Part shown: one piece after another, positions 1 to 8,772 of the stretch
Position numbering within the stretch: the stretch's first letter is position 1
Layout of the letters: the number at the start of each line of letters is the position of its first letter
Assembly (NCBI RefSeq): GCF_003387165.1
Contig: NZ_QUMW01000012.1
Span: 62,001 to 126,000 of the forward strand
Origin: Jeotgalicoccus halotolerans
GTDB lineage: Bacteria; Bacillota; Bacilli; Staphylococcales; Salinicoccaceae
Direction of reading: 5' to 3'
DNA: 64,000 nucleotides
Position numbers and translations under genes: made by a program
The notes under the pieces: generated by a model
Database searches by the model: none
Told to the model about the DNA's origin: nothing
Seen by the model: only the letters and a program-made list of their open reading frames with translations

Positions 1-44
1 TCATTTTAAATTAATCATGTAAATAAAACTTAAGGAGTTTGAAA

Positions 45-1112
45 ATGAAAAAGTTAATGAATGTTTTTCTTGGTTCAGCTTTTGTTTTAGCGCTTGCAGC
101 ATGCGGCGGAGAAGGAGATACACAGACAGAAGACGGTTCTGCAGATGCTGCTTCGAGCAGTGATGAGCCTCTAAGTGTCGTCTGGTATCCGAACGAATCC
201 GGCAATGAGCTTGCTGATGCACGCGAAGAAATTGGAGCGATTTTAGAAGAAGCGACAGGCAGAGAAGTAGAACATGAACTGACTACAGACTATGCAATAG
301 CCATCGAGAGCATTGTTAATGATAATGCAGACCTCGCATTTACAGGTGCAGAAGGATACATACAGGCTAAGGAACGCAATGACAATATCGAACCATTGGC
401 GGTGCCGTCAGGACCGTCAGGAACTGAAGAAGATGCTTTATACTACAGCTGGTTCGCTACTAAAGTCGATAACATGGAAAAATATGAAACAGGCGAAGGC
501 GAATACTCAATTGAAGAATTCCCGGGAAGCAACTTTTCATTTGTCTCAACTTCATCAACATCTGGTTTCAGAGTACCAACGTCTACGATTTTAAATGAAT
601 TTACTGAAACTGAAGAATATGCAGACTTAACAGAAGAAGATTTAGCTGAAAGCGGACGTTTCTTTGAGCAGGTAATGTTCGGTAACACTCATCAGGGCTC
701 TGCAGTCAACTTAATTAACGAGAGAGCAGATGTTGCAGCTTTCTGTGACACTTGTGTTGAGAACTACGTAGAACTTGCAGAAGGCGAAGAAAATACAGCA
801 GGTGCGATTTACGAAGTATCTGAAGGTGCAGCAGACCCATTCTCCAATCTTGCTGGAGAGCAATTTGGAATCATCTCGGCAACACCGGTACTGAACGCAC
901 CGTTTATTGGTAACGTAAGCACTTTAGGTGAAGAAACATTCAATGAAATTCAGGAAGTTCTTGCTTCTGATGAAGTTGCAAATAACGAAAAGATTTTCGT
1001 TCCTGAAGATGCAGAAGAAGGCGGATTATTTACCAAGTCAGCGGACGAGCGTTTTGTAGTTGTTGAAGATGAGTGGTTCAACCCGATTAGAGAACTCAAC
1101 TCAGGAAACTAA
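45..1112 (+). CDS. phnD: Phosphonate-type ABC transporter substrate-binding lipoprotein
   Basis: The product is the extracellular receptor of the ABC importer encoded just downstream; the PhnD family binds phosphonates, phosphite or related oxyanions. The N-terminus is a lipoprotein signal with lipobox LAAC and modified Cys20, followed by an acidic linker and a periplasmic-binding fold of normal length (355 aa). I chose ATG 45 because AAGGAG at 32-37 lies seven bases upstream; an in-frame TTG at 39 is too close to that site. The next gene, phnC, is 87 bases away across a terminator-like hairpin. No C-P lyase gene is in the window, so the real ligand is open. The family call is firm. Confidence 0.88.
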   Translation: MKKLMNVFLGSAFVLALAACGGEGDTQTEDGSADAASSSDEPLSVVWYPNESGNELADAREEIGAILEEATGREVEHELTTDYAIAIESIVNDNADLAFTGAEGYIQAKERNDNIEPLAVPSGPSGTEEDALYYSWFATKVDNMEKYETGEGEYSIEEFPGSNFSFVSTSSTSGFRVPTSTILNEFTETEEYADLTEEDLAESGRFFEQVMFGNTHQGSAVNLINERADVAAFCDTCVENYVELAEGEENTAGAIYEVSEGAADPFSNLAGEQFGIISATPVLNAPFIGNVSTLGEETFNEIQEVLASDEVANNEKIFVPEDAEEGGLFTKSADERFVVVEDEWFNPIRELNSGN

Positions 1113-1159
1113 ATTGAAAATTTAAACCGGCATCCAGCGATATAAAATTTATTCATCTG

Positions 1160-1181
1160 AGAGGGGACTTCCCCTCTTTTT
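1160..1181 (+). terminator. Hairpin plus U-run between phnD and phnC
   Basis: A 7-bp stem AGAGGGG/CCCCTCT with an ACTT loop is followed by five T. It sits between the receptor gene and the ATPase gene of one transporter, with no obvious promoter behind it, so it probably acts as a partial terminator that keeps the receptor in excess. Confidence 0.65.
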
Positions 1182-1199
1182 AATTAGGAGGCATCTTCC

Positions 1200-2117
1200 A
1201 TGGCGGTGGAACATAAAACAAAAGAAGTAACAAAAAATAGAACAGATTTTAACAAGAAGGAAACAGATGGAGTACTGATCTCTTTTGATGAAGATATAGA
1301 AGTTACAGGTAACGAAGTCGAAACCGCATCGAAAAAAGAGCTTAAAGAAATGCCTGTAATCATGTCGATTGAAAATCTGAATAAGGAATACTCAAAAGGC
1401 AAGTCGGTGCTTAAAGAAATTAATTTCAATATTAAGCAGGGTGAATTATTGTCGATTATCGGTCCGTCCGGTGCCGGGAAGTCTACGTTACTTCGTTCGA
1501 TAAACCGCATGATAGAGCCGACGTCGGGTGAGATTACGTTCGATGGCAAAAACATTACCAGTGTTAAAGGAAAAGAATTGAGACATATGAGAACGAATAT
1601 TGGGATGATCTTCCAGCATTATAATCTGGTCGACCGTTTGTCGGTCTTTGAAAATGTGATGCACGGCACCTTAGGTTATAAAAATAGCCTGCAGGGCATT
1701 TTCTCAATGTATACAGAATCAGAGAAAGAGGAAGCCCTCGATATTATTACGGAACTGGGTATTCAGGACCACATTTACAAGCGCTGTGATGAGCTGTCTG
1801 GCGGTCAGAAGCAGCGTGTCGGTATCGCACGTGCCCTAGTGCAAAAACCTAAAATTATTCTCTGTGACGAGCCGATAGCTTCACTGGATCCGAGTTCTTC
1901 AAGAGTAATTATGGATCATCTCAGAAAAATATGCAGTGAAAAAGGCATTACGGTAATCGTTAATCTGCATCAGGTGGATGTAGCTAAAAATTACTCGGAC
2001 CGTATTATCGGCTTAAACAGCGGTCAGGTAGTCTTTAACGGCCATCCGGCTGAAATTGATAAAGAAGTCATCCAGTCGATTTACGGTACGGATTTTGATG
2101 ACTTAATTACGGAGTAG
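1200..2117 (+). CDS. phnC: Phosphonate-type ABC transporter ATP-binding protein
   Basis: This is the ATPase that powers the PhnD/PhnE importer on the cytoplasmic face. Walker A GPSGAGKST is at about residues 88-96, the signature LSGGQKQR at about 199, and Walker B with CDEP at about 220. The protein is 305 aa, roughly 50 longer than usual PhnC, because of a charged N-terminal extension ahead of the first strand of the ATPase domain. The start at 1200 is supported by AGGAGG at 1186-1191 with eight-base spacing, whereas the internal Met51 and Met55 have no good site. The stop is seven bases before phnE. The ATPase call is firm; the role of the extension is unknown. Confidence 0.88.
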   Translation: MAVEHKTKEVTKNRTDFNKKETDGVLISFDEDIEVTGNEVETASKKELKEMPVIMSIENLNKEYSKGKSVLKEINFNIKQGELLSIIGPSGAGKSTLLRSINRMIEPTSGEITFDGKNITSVKGKELRHMRTNIGMIFQHYNLVDRLSVFENVMHGTLGYKNSLQGIFSMYTESEKEEALDIITELGIQDHIYKRCDELSGGQKQRVGIARALVQKPKIILCDEPIASLDPSSSRVIMDHLRKICSEKGITVIVNLHQVDVAKNYSDRIIGLNSGQVVFNGHPAEIDKEVIQSIYGTDFDDLITE

Positions 2118-2124
2118 GTGATTA

Positions 2125-2940
2125 ATGATGGGCAAAACAAGTACGTTAAACGTTAATGAAATAAATATTATTCAGAAGAAAAATCTTTATTTATTGCTGA
2201 CAGTCGTCGTCATTGTAGGACTGATTATGCTCGCGAGCTACATTACCGAATATAATCATATAGAAGGTGTGCTGTCGATTCCTGCAGCAGCGTCATGGAT
2301 GGCCAGCAACATATGGTTTTCATCGTCGACACTGGCAAACCTCGGCAGTGTAATGCGTCTTTTATGGGAAACAATTTTAATTTCAATTGTTTCCACAACG
2401 ACAGCTGCAGTATTTGCTGTTGTATTTGCTCTCATGGGCTCAAAACTGACTTATATTAACAAACCGTTAATGCTGGCAGCAAAAATAATTGCTTCAATAT
2501 CACGTAATATTCCGGTCGTTGCCTGGGCATTAATTTTAGTCATCAGTTTTGGAACGAACTCAATGACCGGATTCCTGGCCTTATTTTTCGGTTCATTCGG
2601 ATTTTTAGTCAGAGCTTTTGTAGAAACAATCGATGAAGGCAGCAAAGATTCCGTGGAAGCATTGAAAGCAACAGGAGCTACATACTGGCATACGATATTT
2701 AAAGCGGTATTGCCGGGCAGCATGCCGCAGATGTTCAGCTGGATTTTATTTATGATTGAAACGAATATACGCAGTGCGACGCTCGTCGGACTTTTAACAG
2801 GAACGGGTATCGGCTACTTATTCGATCTGTATTATAAACAGCTGAATTATGAAATGGTATCACTGATTACATTGGCAATCGTCCTCGCGGTCCTTGTGAT
2901 TGAAGCAATATCAAACATCATCAGAAGGGAGATTTTATAA
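2125..2940 (+). CDS. phnE: Phosphonate-type ABC transporter permease 1
   Basis: This is the first of two membrane permeases forming the import channel. It has an N-terminal transmembrane segment at about 20-40 and the BPD_transp_1 core with the EAA-like coupling loop (residues around SVEALKATGATYWHTIF) that contacts PhnC. Its length of 271 aa is typical of PhnE. The start is either of two adjacent ATG codons (2125 or 2128) behind AGGTG. Its stop overlaps the start of the second permease by one base, so the two are translationally coupled. Confidence 0.87.
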   Translation: MMGKTSTLNVNEINIIQKKNLYLLLTVVVIVGLIMLASYITEYNHIEGVLSIPAAASWMASNIWFSSSTLANLGSVMRLLWETILISIVSTTTAAVFAVVFALMGSKLTYINKPLMLAAKIIASISRNIPVVAWALILVISFGTNSMTGFLALFFGSFGFLVRAFVETIDEGSKDSVEALKATGATYWHTIFKAVLPGSMPQMFSWILFMIETNIRSATLVGLLTGTGIGYLFDLYYKQLNYEMVSLITLAIVLAVLVIEAISNIIRREIL

Positions 2941-3761
2941 TGACTGCTCTTGTTGAACGTAATAAAAATGGCTGCATTAAGGTCTCTAAACCCTGCAGAG
3001 GACAAAGAGTTTTAAAGGGATTATTATTCGGTTCAGCAATATTCACGGTTATCGGATTCTTTATTATGGATTACGCAGGCCTGGATTTGACACATGCCAT
3101 TCCGATGACACTCGATAATCTCGGGCAGATGTTTTTATCTCCGAGTTTAAATAATACAACCTGGTCAAATGCGCTGTGGCAAGTGACAATCACTTTATCG
3201 CTTGCGTTTTTATCGACTATTTTAGGAGCAGTAATTTCACTTTTTTTAGCATTTGGAACAGCTGTTAATCTATCAAAACCGTGGGTCAGCAACACGATTA
3301 AAGCATTTATTACTGTCGTGCGTGCGGTGCCGACTGTGCTCTGGGTTTTAATATTTGCGATTGCAGCGGGCTTAGGCTCTGTAGCAGCGGTAATCGGTAT
3401 GATTTTCCACTCCATTGCATATCTGGTTAAAGCATACTCGGAAGCTTTTGAAGAAGTAGACGAAGGTAAAATTGAAGCGCTGCGTGCTTCCGGCGCAAGT
3501 TATTTTCATATTCTGTTCCAGGTCATCGTGCCGCAGACAAAAAGCTTTTTAATTTCGTGGACATTCCTGCGCTTTGAAATTAATTTCGGGGTAGCAGTTG
3601 CTATGGGTGCAGCCGCCGGAGCAGGCGGTATCGGTTACGAATTATTCATGGCGAGCACCTTCTACTATGATATGCAGGAAGTCGGGGCGATTACACTTAT
3701 TATTCTGGTCGTAGCGATTATTTTAGAATTATTTGCGAATAAATTAAAAGTAAATGCATAG
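2940..3761 (+). CDS. phnE: Phosphonate-type ABC transporter permease 2
   Basis: This is the second PhnE-type permease, 273 aa, starting with an ATG that shares its first base with the stop of permease 1. The coupling loop is KIEALRASGASYFHILF, and several hydrophobic helices and a glycine-rich AAGAGGIGYELF stretch match the family. Paired, non-identical PhnE subunits are common in staphylococcal-type phosphonate importers. The transcription unit ends in a strong hairpin 16 bases downstream. Substrate unknown, as for phnD. Confidence 0.87.
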   Translation: MTALVERNKNGCIKVSKPCRGQRVLKGLLFGSAIFTVIGFFIMDYAGLDLTHAIPMTLDNLGQMFLSPSLNNTTWSNALWQVTITLSLAFLSTILGAVISLFLAFGTAVNLSKPWVSNTIKAFITVVRAVPTVLWVLIFAIAAGLGSVAAVIGMIFHSIAYLVKAYSEAFEEVDEGKIEALRASGASYFHILFQVIVPQTKSFLISWTFLRFEINFGVAVAMGAAAGAGGIGYELFMASTFYYDMQEVGAITLIILVVAIILELFANKLKVNA

Positions 3762-3776
3762 AAACTCTTTAAGCTT

Positions 3777-3820
3777 AAAAAATCGCACTTGACTCCTCTG
3801 GGAGAACAAGTGCGATTTTT
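3777..3820. terminator. Bidirectional terminator between phnE2 and a convergent gene
   Basis: A perfect stem of about 14 bp (AAATCGCACTTG and its complement) is flanked by A and T runs, so it can stop transcription from both the phn operon and the minus-strand small membrane gene that ends at 3835. Confidence 0.85.
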
Positions 3821-3834
3821 AAATTGGTTAAATT

Positions 3835-4101
3835 TTATATAAAGAAAACCATATGTATCAGTGTCGGAATAACAAAGCTGCCGATAAAAATCATATAGTA
3901 AAGATCCGGACGGTCACCTTCTTTTGCAAATTTATGTGCAAGCATTCTGAACACTACTGATGCAACGAAGGCAAAAATAACGAAAGCAAAAAAACCGGTC
4001 GTATAATAAATGAAATTAAAGTAAATTAATGCGACAAACATAATTAGATATAAGAGAAAGCCGCATGTAAATGAGAGTATATATTTTTTCTGACTGGACA
4101 T
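3835..4101 (-). CDS. Small three-helix membrane protein, unknown
   Basis: An 88-aa hydrophobic protein with about three membrane segments (residues about 7-28, 33-52 and 68-87) and a short charged loop KFAKEGDRPD between the last two. AAAGGTG precedes the ATG with normal spacing. It is a single gene convergent with the phn operon and divergent from the hydrolase gene. I do not recognise a family and assign no function. Confidence 0.65.
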   Translation of the reverse strand: MSSQKKYILSFTCGFLLYLIMFVALIYFNFIYYTTGFFAFVIFAFVASVVFRMLAHKFAKEGDRPDLYYMIFIGSFVIPTLIHMVFFI

Positions 4102-4213
4102 AATAGCACCTTTATAATTAGTATTACCATCAATAATATATTAACCTTTTAAGATATGCAATTTCCCGGCGGAAAGGTTATAATTTCAAGTAACAGAGAT
4201 TGGAGAGATGATT

Positions 4214-5053
4214 ATGTCATTTGTAAAGTACATTGAGTCGAAAGACGGAACGCTGCTTTATGCGAAAGTACAGACGACAGAAGTGCCTGAAACAGCGAAG
4301 GCGACAATCATTATTGTTCATGGTCTTGCGGAACATTTAGGAAGATATGATGATATTGCAAATGTGCTGATACAAAAAGGATTCAATGTCATCCGCTATG
4401 ATCAGCGCGGACACGGTCACTCTTCCGGCGAAAATACTTTTTATTCAAAAGTTGATGAGATTACAGATGATCTCGGTGCTATAGTACTCTATACAAGAAA
4501 GCTTCTGCCGCAGCAGCAGGTTTTCGTTATCGGCCACAGCATGGGGGGCTATACAGCTGCACTATACGGTACCAAGTATCCGCGGAAAATTGACGGGTAT
4601 ATTACATCCGGCGCGCTGACACGCTATAACCACGAATTGTTTGCGGGCATTCCTGTCGGGCTCGACAGCAACGATTATATTAAAAATGAACTGGGCGAAG
4701 GACTATGCAGTACAGAAATTGTTCTTAAACATTACGTTGAGGATGCGCTGAATAAAAAGGAGATATCTGTCGGACTAATCCGGACGCTTGAAAAAGGTAT
4801 CGAGTATTTAAAACTTGAAGCTCGAGATTTTAAAGATCCAGTGCTTATTCTTCACGGAGAGAACGATGGGCTTGTAGCTGTTCAGGATTCAGTGGAATTT
4901 CATGATGAAATATCTTCAGAAGATAAACAATTAATCATTTACCCTGAACTCGAGCATGAAATATTTAACGAATTTACTATGAAGACAGAAATTTTCAATA
5001 CTGTCATCAGCTGGATTGAAGAACGTCTGAAAAGTGCGGAGGAAGAAAAATAA
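4214..5053 (+). CDS. Alpha/beta hydrolase, monoacylglycerol lipase-like
   Basis: A cytoplasmic serine hydrolase of the alpha/beta fold (Hydrolase_4/serine aminopeptidase S33 group), with an esterase or lysophospholipase-type role inferred. The nucleophile elbow GHSMGG puts the catalytic Ser at about 109; the acid is probably Asp218 in HGENDG and the base His248 in ELEHE. The oxyanion-hole motif VHGLAEH is near residue 37. I start at ATG 4214 because GGAGAG ends six bases upstream; ATG 4208 abuts that site. The stop overlaps the next start by one base, so it is coupled to the nitroreductase gene. Substrate not determinable. Confidence 0.82.
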   Translation: MSFVKYIESKDGTLLYAKVQTTEVPETAKATIIIVHGLAEHLGRYDDIANVLIQKGFNVIRYDQRGHGHSSGENTFYSKVDEITDDLGAIVLYTRKLLPQQQVFVIGHSMGGYTAALYGTKYPRKIDGYITSGALTRYNHELFAGIPVGLDSNDYIKNELGEGLCSTEIVLKHYVEDALNKKEISVGLIRTLEKGIEYLKLEARDFKDPVLILHGENDGLVAVQDSVEFHDEISSEDKQLIIYPELEHEIFNEFTMKTEIFNTVISWIEERLKSAEEEK

Positions 5054-5643
5054 TGAATATTACAGAAGCGATACAAACGAGGCGGAGTATAAAAATATTT
5101 AAGGATGTTGAACCGGTTAGTAAAGAGGTTGTTGAACAGCTGCTCCAGGCGGCGATTATGGCTCCTAACCATCATCATACCGAGCCGTGGAAGTTTTTTG
5201 TGCTGCAGGGAGACGGACGGCTCCCCCTCTCGCGTGTGCTTGCTGAATGGGCAAAATCGCGGGTGGATGATCCTGCAAGCGAAGCGGGACAGAAACGCAT
5301 TAAAAAAATCAGCAGGAAGCCGCTTATTGCACCCACGGCAATTGTCGTTGCACTGAGTCCAAAACAGGATAGTAAAAAAGCAATTTACATTGAAGATGTG
5401 TCGGCGGTTTCCGCTGCAGTCCAGAACATTCTTCTTGAAGCACACGGTCTTGGCCTCGGTGCAATCTGGAAGAGCGGTCCGGCATATTATGCCGCTCCCG
5501 TTAAAAATTACTTTAAACTGACGGATGAGGAAGAAATTTTAGGTGTTATTTTCGTCGGGGAATCGGATATGAAGAAAAACCCGGAACCTAAACGAATTCC
5601 TTTTGAAGAGAAGACCGTATGGATTACAGAGGATGAGAAGTAA
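5053..5643 (+). CDS. Nitroreductase family protein
   Basis: A 196-aa FMN-dependent oxidoreductase of the nitroreductase superfamily. The N-terminal ITEAIQTRRSIK block carries the usual arginine pair that binds FMN phosphate, and the C-terminal part has GLGLGAIWKSG and LGVIFVGES blocks typical of the fold. Such enzymes use NAD(P)H to reduce nitro or quinone substrates; the physiological substrate is not visible here. It starts in the stop codon of the hydrolase gene and a small membrane gene follows immediately, so the three form one operon ended by the hairpin at 5840-5876. Confidence 0.82.
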   Translation: MNITEAIQTRRSIKIFKDVEPVSKEVVEQLLQAAIMAPNHHHTEPWKFFVLQGDGRLPLSRVLAEWAKSRVDDPASEAGQKRIKKISRKPLIAPTAIVVALSPKQDSKKAIYIEDVSAVSAAVQNILLEAHGLGLGAIWKSGPAYYAAPVKNYFKLTDEEEILGVIFVGESDMKKNPEPKRIPFEEKTVWITEDEK

Positions 5644-5808
5644 ATGAAAAAAGCAGCCATTCTCTTATTTTTAACAGCGACTCTGCTGATGTTCAGCGTG
5701 GGTACTCTTATTCCTGTGGAGTATAACTTTATCGTGTACCTGGCAGTGTTGATATTATTCATTGCGGGGATGTACTGCAGTGTAAGTATTGATCCGGATT
5801 CCAAATGA
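5644..5808 (+). CDS. 54-aa membrane peptide
   Basis: The ORF begins with ATG directly after the nitroreductase stop and encodes 54 residues with two hydrophobic helices (about 4-21 and 28-46) and a short polar tail ending SIDPDSK. GAGGATGAGAAG in the end of the upstream gene can serve as ribosome binding site. Immediate adjacency and the terminator that follows suggest it is the third gene of the hydrolase-nitroreductase operon. No family recognised. Confidence 0.6.
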   Translation: MKKAAILLFLTATLLMFSVGTLIPVEYNFIVYLAVLILFIAGMYCSVSIDPDSK

Positions 5809-5839
5809 AATAAGTGTAAAATATGCATTTTTTATATTT

Positions 5840-5876
5840 AAGAGGGTAACTTCATTATATGGAGCTGCCCTTTTTT
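5840..5876 (+). terminator. Terminator of the hydrolase/nitroreductase operon
   Basis: An outer stem AAGAGGG/CCCTTTT (one G-U) encloses an inner stem CTTCA/TGGAG and is followed by a T6 run. Confidence 0.7.
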
Positions 5877-5925
5877 ATATTGGAGGAATATTTTATTAAG
5901 TAAATTTGGAAAGCGGGTGTTATCG

Positions 5926-7278
5926 ATGAGGAAATACATAATAGTTATGCTGTTTACTGCAGCTGCGGTCATACTTGGTGCCTGTGGTAGTCCGGAAAAT
6001 AAAGTTTTATCAAACATTGAAACTATTGAAGAAAATACTGTGCCGGCACTGACGGACACCATGCAGAACATTATTGACTATGAAGCGGAAATGTCCGCTT
6101 TGTTTAATACTTCGGTGACTGATGAAGAGCTGTCTGACTTTAAAAATGACCAGTCACCGCTCTATGAAAATTTAAATCAGCGCAGTGAACTGGCAGCAGG
6201 TCTCACGGAGATTGAAGGGGAACTGAAGAGTATGTCAGAAAATATCGGTTCTGCTGATGTCAGCGAAAGCGAAGAACTGAAAGAAGAACAGGTCCAGCAG
6301 TTAGCGGAAACAGTAGAGAAGCTTGGTGAAAGTATTAAGAATGTGCGGGAGGGCTATGAAAATGTCAGCAGTACAGAAACTGCCTTTTTTGAATCTCTTG
6401 CAAGCGAGAATGCCGATTATAATACATTGAAGGAAGGCATAACGGAAGTTAATGAAGTTCACGGGAAAGTCGCAGCATACTATCAGTCGATTAACGAGCA
6501 GCTGCAGGCATTTCAAAACAGCAGTAATGAGATGAAGAATGCACTTGGCGCAAAGACGGCAGGCAGTGAAAAATCAGCACAGGTAGAGACTGGGACAACT
6601 GACGTAAAAATAGAAGAGAGCGCATCTCAAAAACTGTATACGGTAGACCCTGAAACGTCTGCGATAGTGCCGTCTTCGGAGGAAGCCGAACCGGCTGCTG
6701 TACTGCTTACGATAGACGATGCTCCGGATGAAAATGCAGTAGCCATGGCTCATACATTAAAAGAACTCGGTGCCCCTGCCATATTTTTTGTTAACGGCAT
6801 GTTTATCGAGTCGGAAGAAGGACGGGAAAAGCTGCAAGAAATTCATGAGCTGGGTTTCGAAATCGGAAATCATACTTATAACCATTTTAATATGCAGGAG
6901 ATTACTCCTGAAGATACTGCACTTGAAATAATCGATACAAGTGACTTGATTGAAGAAGCGGTCGGGGAGCGGCCGAAATATTTCAGAGCTCCGTTCGGGG
7001 TCAACAGTGAAGCATCCATCAGCACAGCGGAAAAAGAAAACATGACAGTTATGAACTGGACATACGGTTTTGACTGGGAGCCTGAGTATCAGGAAGCGGA
7101 ATCACTCGCGGATATTATGGTAAATACTGAGATGCTCGGCGATGGGGCAAACTTGCTAATGCATGACCGTACATGGACCAGCGAGGCGCTTCAGGATATC
7201 GTTAACGGTCTTAGAGACAAAGGCTATACGCTGATTGATCCGAAAACAATCGATACTGAAGGCGGGGTGACTGAATGA
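5926..7278 (+). CDS. Lipoprotein with YkyA-like helical half and NodB-type polysaccharide deacetylase half
   Basis: A predicted surface lipoprotein: signal peptide with lipobox LGAC and Cys20, then a helical, coiled-coil region (about 27-215) resembling the YkyA putative cell-wall-binding family, a polar linker, and a NodB deacetylase domain (about 258-440). The deacetylase motifs are visible: TIDDAPD with Asp264/Asp265 (the TFDDG equivalent), HTYNH for the metal, RAPFG, and LLMHD near the end. It would remove acetyl groups from a cell-wall or exopolysaccharide amino sugar outside the cell. ATG 5926 is preferred over GTG 5917, which overlaps the purine-rich stretch. It overlaps the next gene by four bases (ATGA), so the two are co-translated. 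Confidence 0.8.
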   Translation: MRKYIIVMLFTAAAVILGACGSPENKVLSNIETIEENTVPALTDTMQNIIDYEAEMSALFNTSVTDEELSDFKNDQSPLYENLNQRSELAAGLTEIEGELKSMSENIGSADVSESEELKEEQVQQLAETVEKLGESIKNVREGYENVSSTETAFFESLASENADYNTLKEGITEVNEVHGKVAAYYQSINEQLQAFQNSSNEMKNALGAKTAGSEKSAQVETGTTDVKIEESASQKLYTVDPETSAIVPSSEEAEPAAVLLTIDDAPDENAVAMAHTLKELGAPAIFFVNGMFIESEEGREKLQEIHELGFEIGNHTYNHFNMQEITPEDTALEIIDTSDLIEEAVGERPKYFRAPFGVNSEASISTAEKENMTVMNWTYGFDWEPEYQEAESLADIMVNTEMLGDGANLLMHDRTWTSEALQDIVNGLRDKGYTLIDPKTIDTEGGVTE

Positions 7279-8570
7279 GCACGAGAAAATTTTTAATTAT
7301 GGTCGGAGGAATTCTTGCAGTACTGTTTTTACTGCTTGCGCTGGCAATCAGAGGAGAGACAGGCAGCAGTGAGCCTGAAACTGCAGAAGAGACAGCGGCA
7401 GAAAATGCTGCAGAGGAAAGTGAAGGTGAAAGCACGGCACCGGAAGAAACAGAAAAGCCTCTTGCTGAGCTGGATTTAAATGACGGCCCTCTGTATTCGC
7501 TTAATGAGGATACAGCACCTGTATTTCAGCATCAGTCCGGCGTTGATATTGCTTATCCGAAAGAAGGAGTAAAAGGTATATTTGTAACTGCTTTTTCCGC
7601 AGGCGGTGAGAGGATGCAGGAATTGACAGAACTCGTCAATAATACGGAATTAAACTCTATGGTTATCGACGTTAAAGAAGATATCGGTGATATTATGATG
7701 CCGCTTGATGTCGATAATGAAGTTGCACAGGCCCACATGTATGATTATGTTAATCCGGAAGTATTGATGGAGACACTTGAAGACAACGGGATTTACCCGA
7801 TCGCGCGTATTGTTGTCTTTAAAGATTCGAGGCTTGCTGCGGAACGTCCGGATTTATCTTATCAAAACAGCGATGGAACAGTATGGCAGAACGGAAGCGG
7901 GGAAAGTTTTGTCAATCCGTTTGTTAAGGAAGTCTGGGATTATAATGTGGACATTGCCATAGAAGCAGCCAAGCTCGGATTTAAAGAAATTCAGTTTGAC
8001 TATGTGAGGTTCCCGGAAGCATTTGAAACTCTCTCTTCTGAACTTACTTATGATTTTGGAGAGTATGCAGATACTGAAGCTGATGAGGTGCAGCAGAGAG
8101 TAAATGCTGTAACGGACTTCGTCGCTTATGCGAATGAACAGTTAAAACCTTATGATGTCGATGTATCAGTAGATGTTTTCGGCTATGCAGCTACCCAGCA
8201 GGAAGCGCCGGGGATTGGTCAGAACTTCTCTCAAATTGCCGATAATGTTGATATTATATCATCGATGATATACCCGTCGCACTGGGGCGCAGGTGCATTT
8301 GGCTTTGATACGCCAGATACAGAACCGTACGAAGTAGTTAACCAGTATATGAAAGTGGAAAATGAAGTGCTTGGGAAACTTGAAGAACCGCCAAAATCGA
8401 GACCTTGGATTCAGGACTTTACTGCTTCATATCTCGGACCGGGTAATTATATAAATTATGGAGCGGCAGAAGTAGAGGCCCAGATTGAAGCATTAAAAGA
8501 TAATGGTGTGGAGGAATATTTATTATGGAATGCTCAAAATACTTACTCTGAAGGGGCAAAATATAAATAA
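7275..8570 (+). CDS. Membrane-anchored putative glycoside hydrolase (DUF4015 type)
   Basis: A 431-aa exported protein with an uncleaved N-terminal anchor (about 5-26), an acidic Glu/Ala linker to about residue 95, and a TIM-barrel-like domain of the putative glycosyl hydrolase family PF13200. Recognisable blocks are KGIFVTAF, MVIDVKEDIGDIM, YPIARIVVFKD, EIQFDYVRFPE and SMIYPSHW; acidic residues in the second and fourth are the likely catalytic or binding ones. Coupling by a four-base overlap to the deacetylase gene suggests both act on the same envelope polysaccharide. Family call from memory of the motifs; the substrate is inference. Confidence 0.78.
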   Translation: MSTRKFLIMVGGILAVLFLLLALAIRGETGSSEPETAEETAAENAAEESEGESTAPEETEKPLAELDLNDGPLYSLNEDTAPVFQHQSGVDIAYPKEGVKGIFVTAFSAGGERMQELTELVNNTELNSMVIDVKEDIGDIMMPLDVDNEVAQAHMYDYVNPEVLMETLEDNGIYPIARIVVFKDSRLAAERPDLSYQNSDGTVWQNGSGESFVNPFVKEVWDYNVDIAIEAAKLGFKEIQFDYVRFPEAFETLSSELTYDFGEYADTEADEVQQRVNAVTDFVAYANEQLKPYDVDVSVDVFGYAATQQEAPGIGQNFSQIADNVDIISSMIYPSHWGAGAFGFDTPDTEPYEVVNQYMKVENEVLGKLEEPPKSRPWIQDFTASYLGPGNYINYGAAEVEAQIEALKDNGVEEYLLWNAQNTYSEGAKYK

Positions 8571-8582
8571 ATTTCATGAAAG

Positions 8583-8619
8583 AACCTTGCCGGGAAAAGC
8601 CAGTTCCGGCAAGGTTTTT
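8583..8619 (+). terminator. Terminator after the deacetylase/glycoside hydrolase pair
   Basis: An 11-bp stem AACCTTGCCGG/CCGGCAAGGTT is followed by T5. Confidence 0.85.
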
Positions 8620-8672
8620 ATATATATATACTGTATGAGTTTTAGTGCATTATTTCAAATAGATTATGCATT

Positions 8673-8689
8673 TTGAAATTAAATTTCAA
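8673..8689. repeat. Perfect 8-bp palindrome upstream of the NCS1 permease
   Basis: TTGAAATT and AATTTCAA are separated by one base, about 110 bases upstream of the best promoter. It could be an operator; no regulator gene is adjacent. Confidence 0.4.
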
Positions 8690-8772
8690 TAAGAATATAG
8701 TGTTATACTTTCATTTTAATTGTCAATATACATATTATGTCGACTATATAGTGTAAAAATATACATAAGAGC

